Of a stretch of DNA of 7,609 nucleotides, positions 7,380 to 7,609 are shown piece after piece. The translations under genes were made by a program, and so were the position numbers. The notes beneath the pieces were generated by a model. It did not search any database and was not told the origin of the DNA. It was given only the letters and a program-made list of their open reading frames with translations. Origin of the DNA: an uncultured Clostridia bacterium (GTDB taxonomy: Bacteria; Bacillota; Clostridia; Oscillospirales; Oscillospiraceae); NCBI GenBank assembly GCA_947169005.1, contig CAMVOG010000112.1, positions 1 through 7,609 on the forward strand. Direction: 5' to 3'. The first letter of the stretch is position 1, and every line of letters starts with the position of its first letter.

Positions 7380-7609
7380 ATGGAGATCAGCTTGAAGCAG
7401 GAAACGCTGGAATATTACGCGAAGATCATGGAAACGGAACTGGCCAGAGAGGAGACGGCGGAGACCATCGTGCCCGATACGCTGCCGGACGTGGTCTCTG
7501 TGGCGGACGCGGACGCCTCCGTCTGGCTCCGGTCCAAGGAGGTCACGGAGGGACGATTGACGATAAACGCCCTCGTGGCGGGCACGGTCCTCTACCGTGG
7601 CGGGGACGG
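7380..7609 (+). CDS. SPOCS-domain (DUF3794) protein, N-terminal part
   Basis: The frame starts at ATG 7380 with AAAGGAG 9 nt upstream and stays open for 76 codons to the right edge, so the C-terminus is missing. The visible part matches the pattern of the SPOCS/DUF3794 domain: a short helical lead (MEISLKQETLEYYAKI), then IVPDTLPDVVSVADADASVW (30-49), then SKEVTEGRLTINALVAGTVLYR (52-73). The 'VPD..PD' stretch, 'SKEV..GRL.I.G' and 'VLYR' are the landmarks. Such domains are found in clostridial sporulation and cell-surface proteins, often with a C-terminal LysM peptidoglycan-binding domain, which here would lie outside the window. There is no signal peptide, as expected for a coat-type protein made in the mother cell. 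I infer a spore envelope role. The family recognition is by eye; exact gene identity cannot be given from 76 residues. Confidence 0.78.
   Translation, partial: MEISLKQETLEYYAKIMETELAREETAETIVPDTLPDVVSVADADASVWLRSKEVTEGRLTINALVAGTVLYRGGD

Overview
The window looks like chromosomal DNA from a GC-rich, probably spore-forming member of the Clostridia, most likely an Oscillospiraceae-type gut Firmicute. The reasons are AGGAGG-type ribosome sites, a SigA-type promoter, a type III glutamine synthetase, the variant diaminopimelate decarboxylase with an HAFLASN motif, and a SPOCS/DUF3794 gene at the right edge. The lineage is inferred from gene content; no search was run.

Layout. A partial unknown gene runs leftwards off the left edge (1-227, minus). 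A divergent intergenic region with a near-consensus promoter (TCGACA-N17-TATAAT) precedes lysA (456-1694), for the last step of lysine synthesis. A short gap then holds a heptamer repeat array, a probable promoter and a strong leader hairpin before glnN (1859-3961), the type III glutamine synthetase. Next comes an AT-richer two-gene cassette (4060-5066): one intact small protein of unknown function and one gene split by an in-frame TAA. A large NAD+ synthetase, nadE (5085-6983), starts 18 bp after the cassette. A terminator-like hairpin then carries the ribosome site of a 51-residue membrane protein (7099-7254), which I found by reading the frame. A SPOCS-domain gene with a possible SigE-type promoter leaves the right edge (from 7380).

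The core genes share a nitrogen theme: GlnN fixes ammonia into glutamine, and NadE uses ammonia or glutamine nitrogen to finish NAD+. The NadE here keeps an intact synthetase domain but appears to have lost the catalytic cysteine and the surrounding loop of its glutaminase domain, so it may depend on free ammonia.

The most unusual structure is a set of four 7-bp-period repeat arrays. Each lies on or within 6 bp of the stop codon of a plus-strand gene (lysA, glnN, nadE and the small membrane protein). They share a CAGNNNN unit. Two of them, 3 kb apart, share a perfect 19-bp inverted match that encloses the cassette and nadE. They resemble in form the short tandem heptanucleotide repeats known from cyanobacteria, but I do not know of a described system in this lineage.
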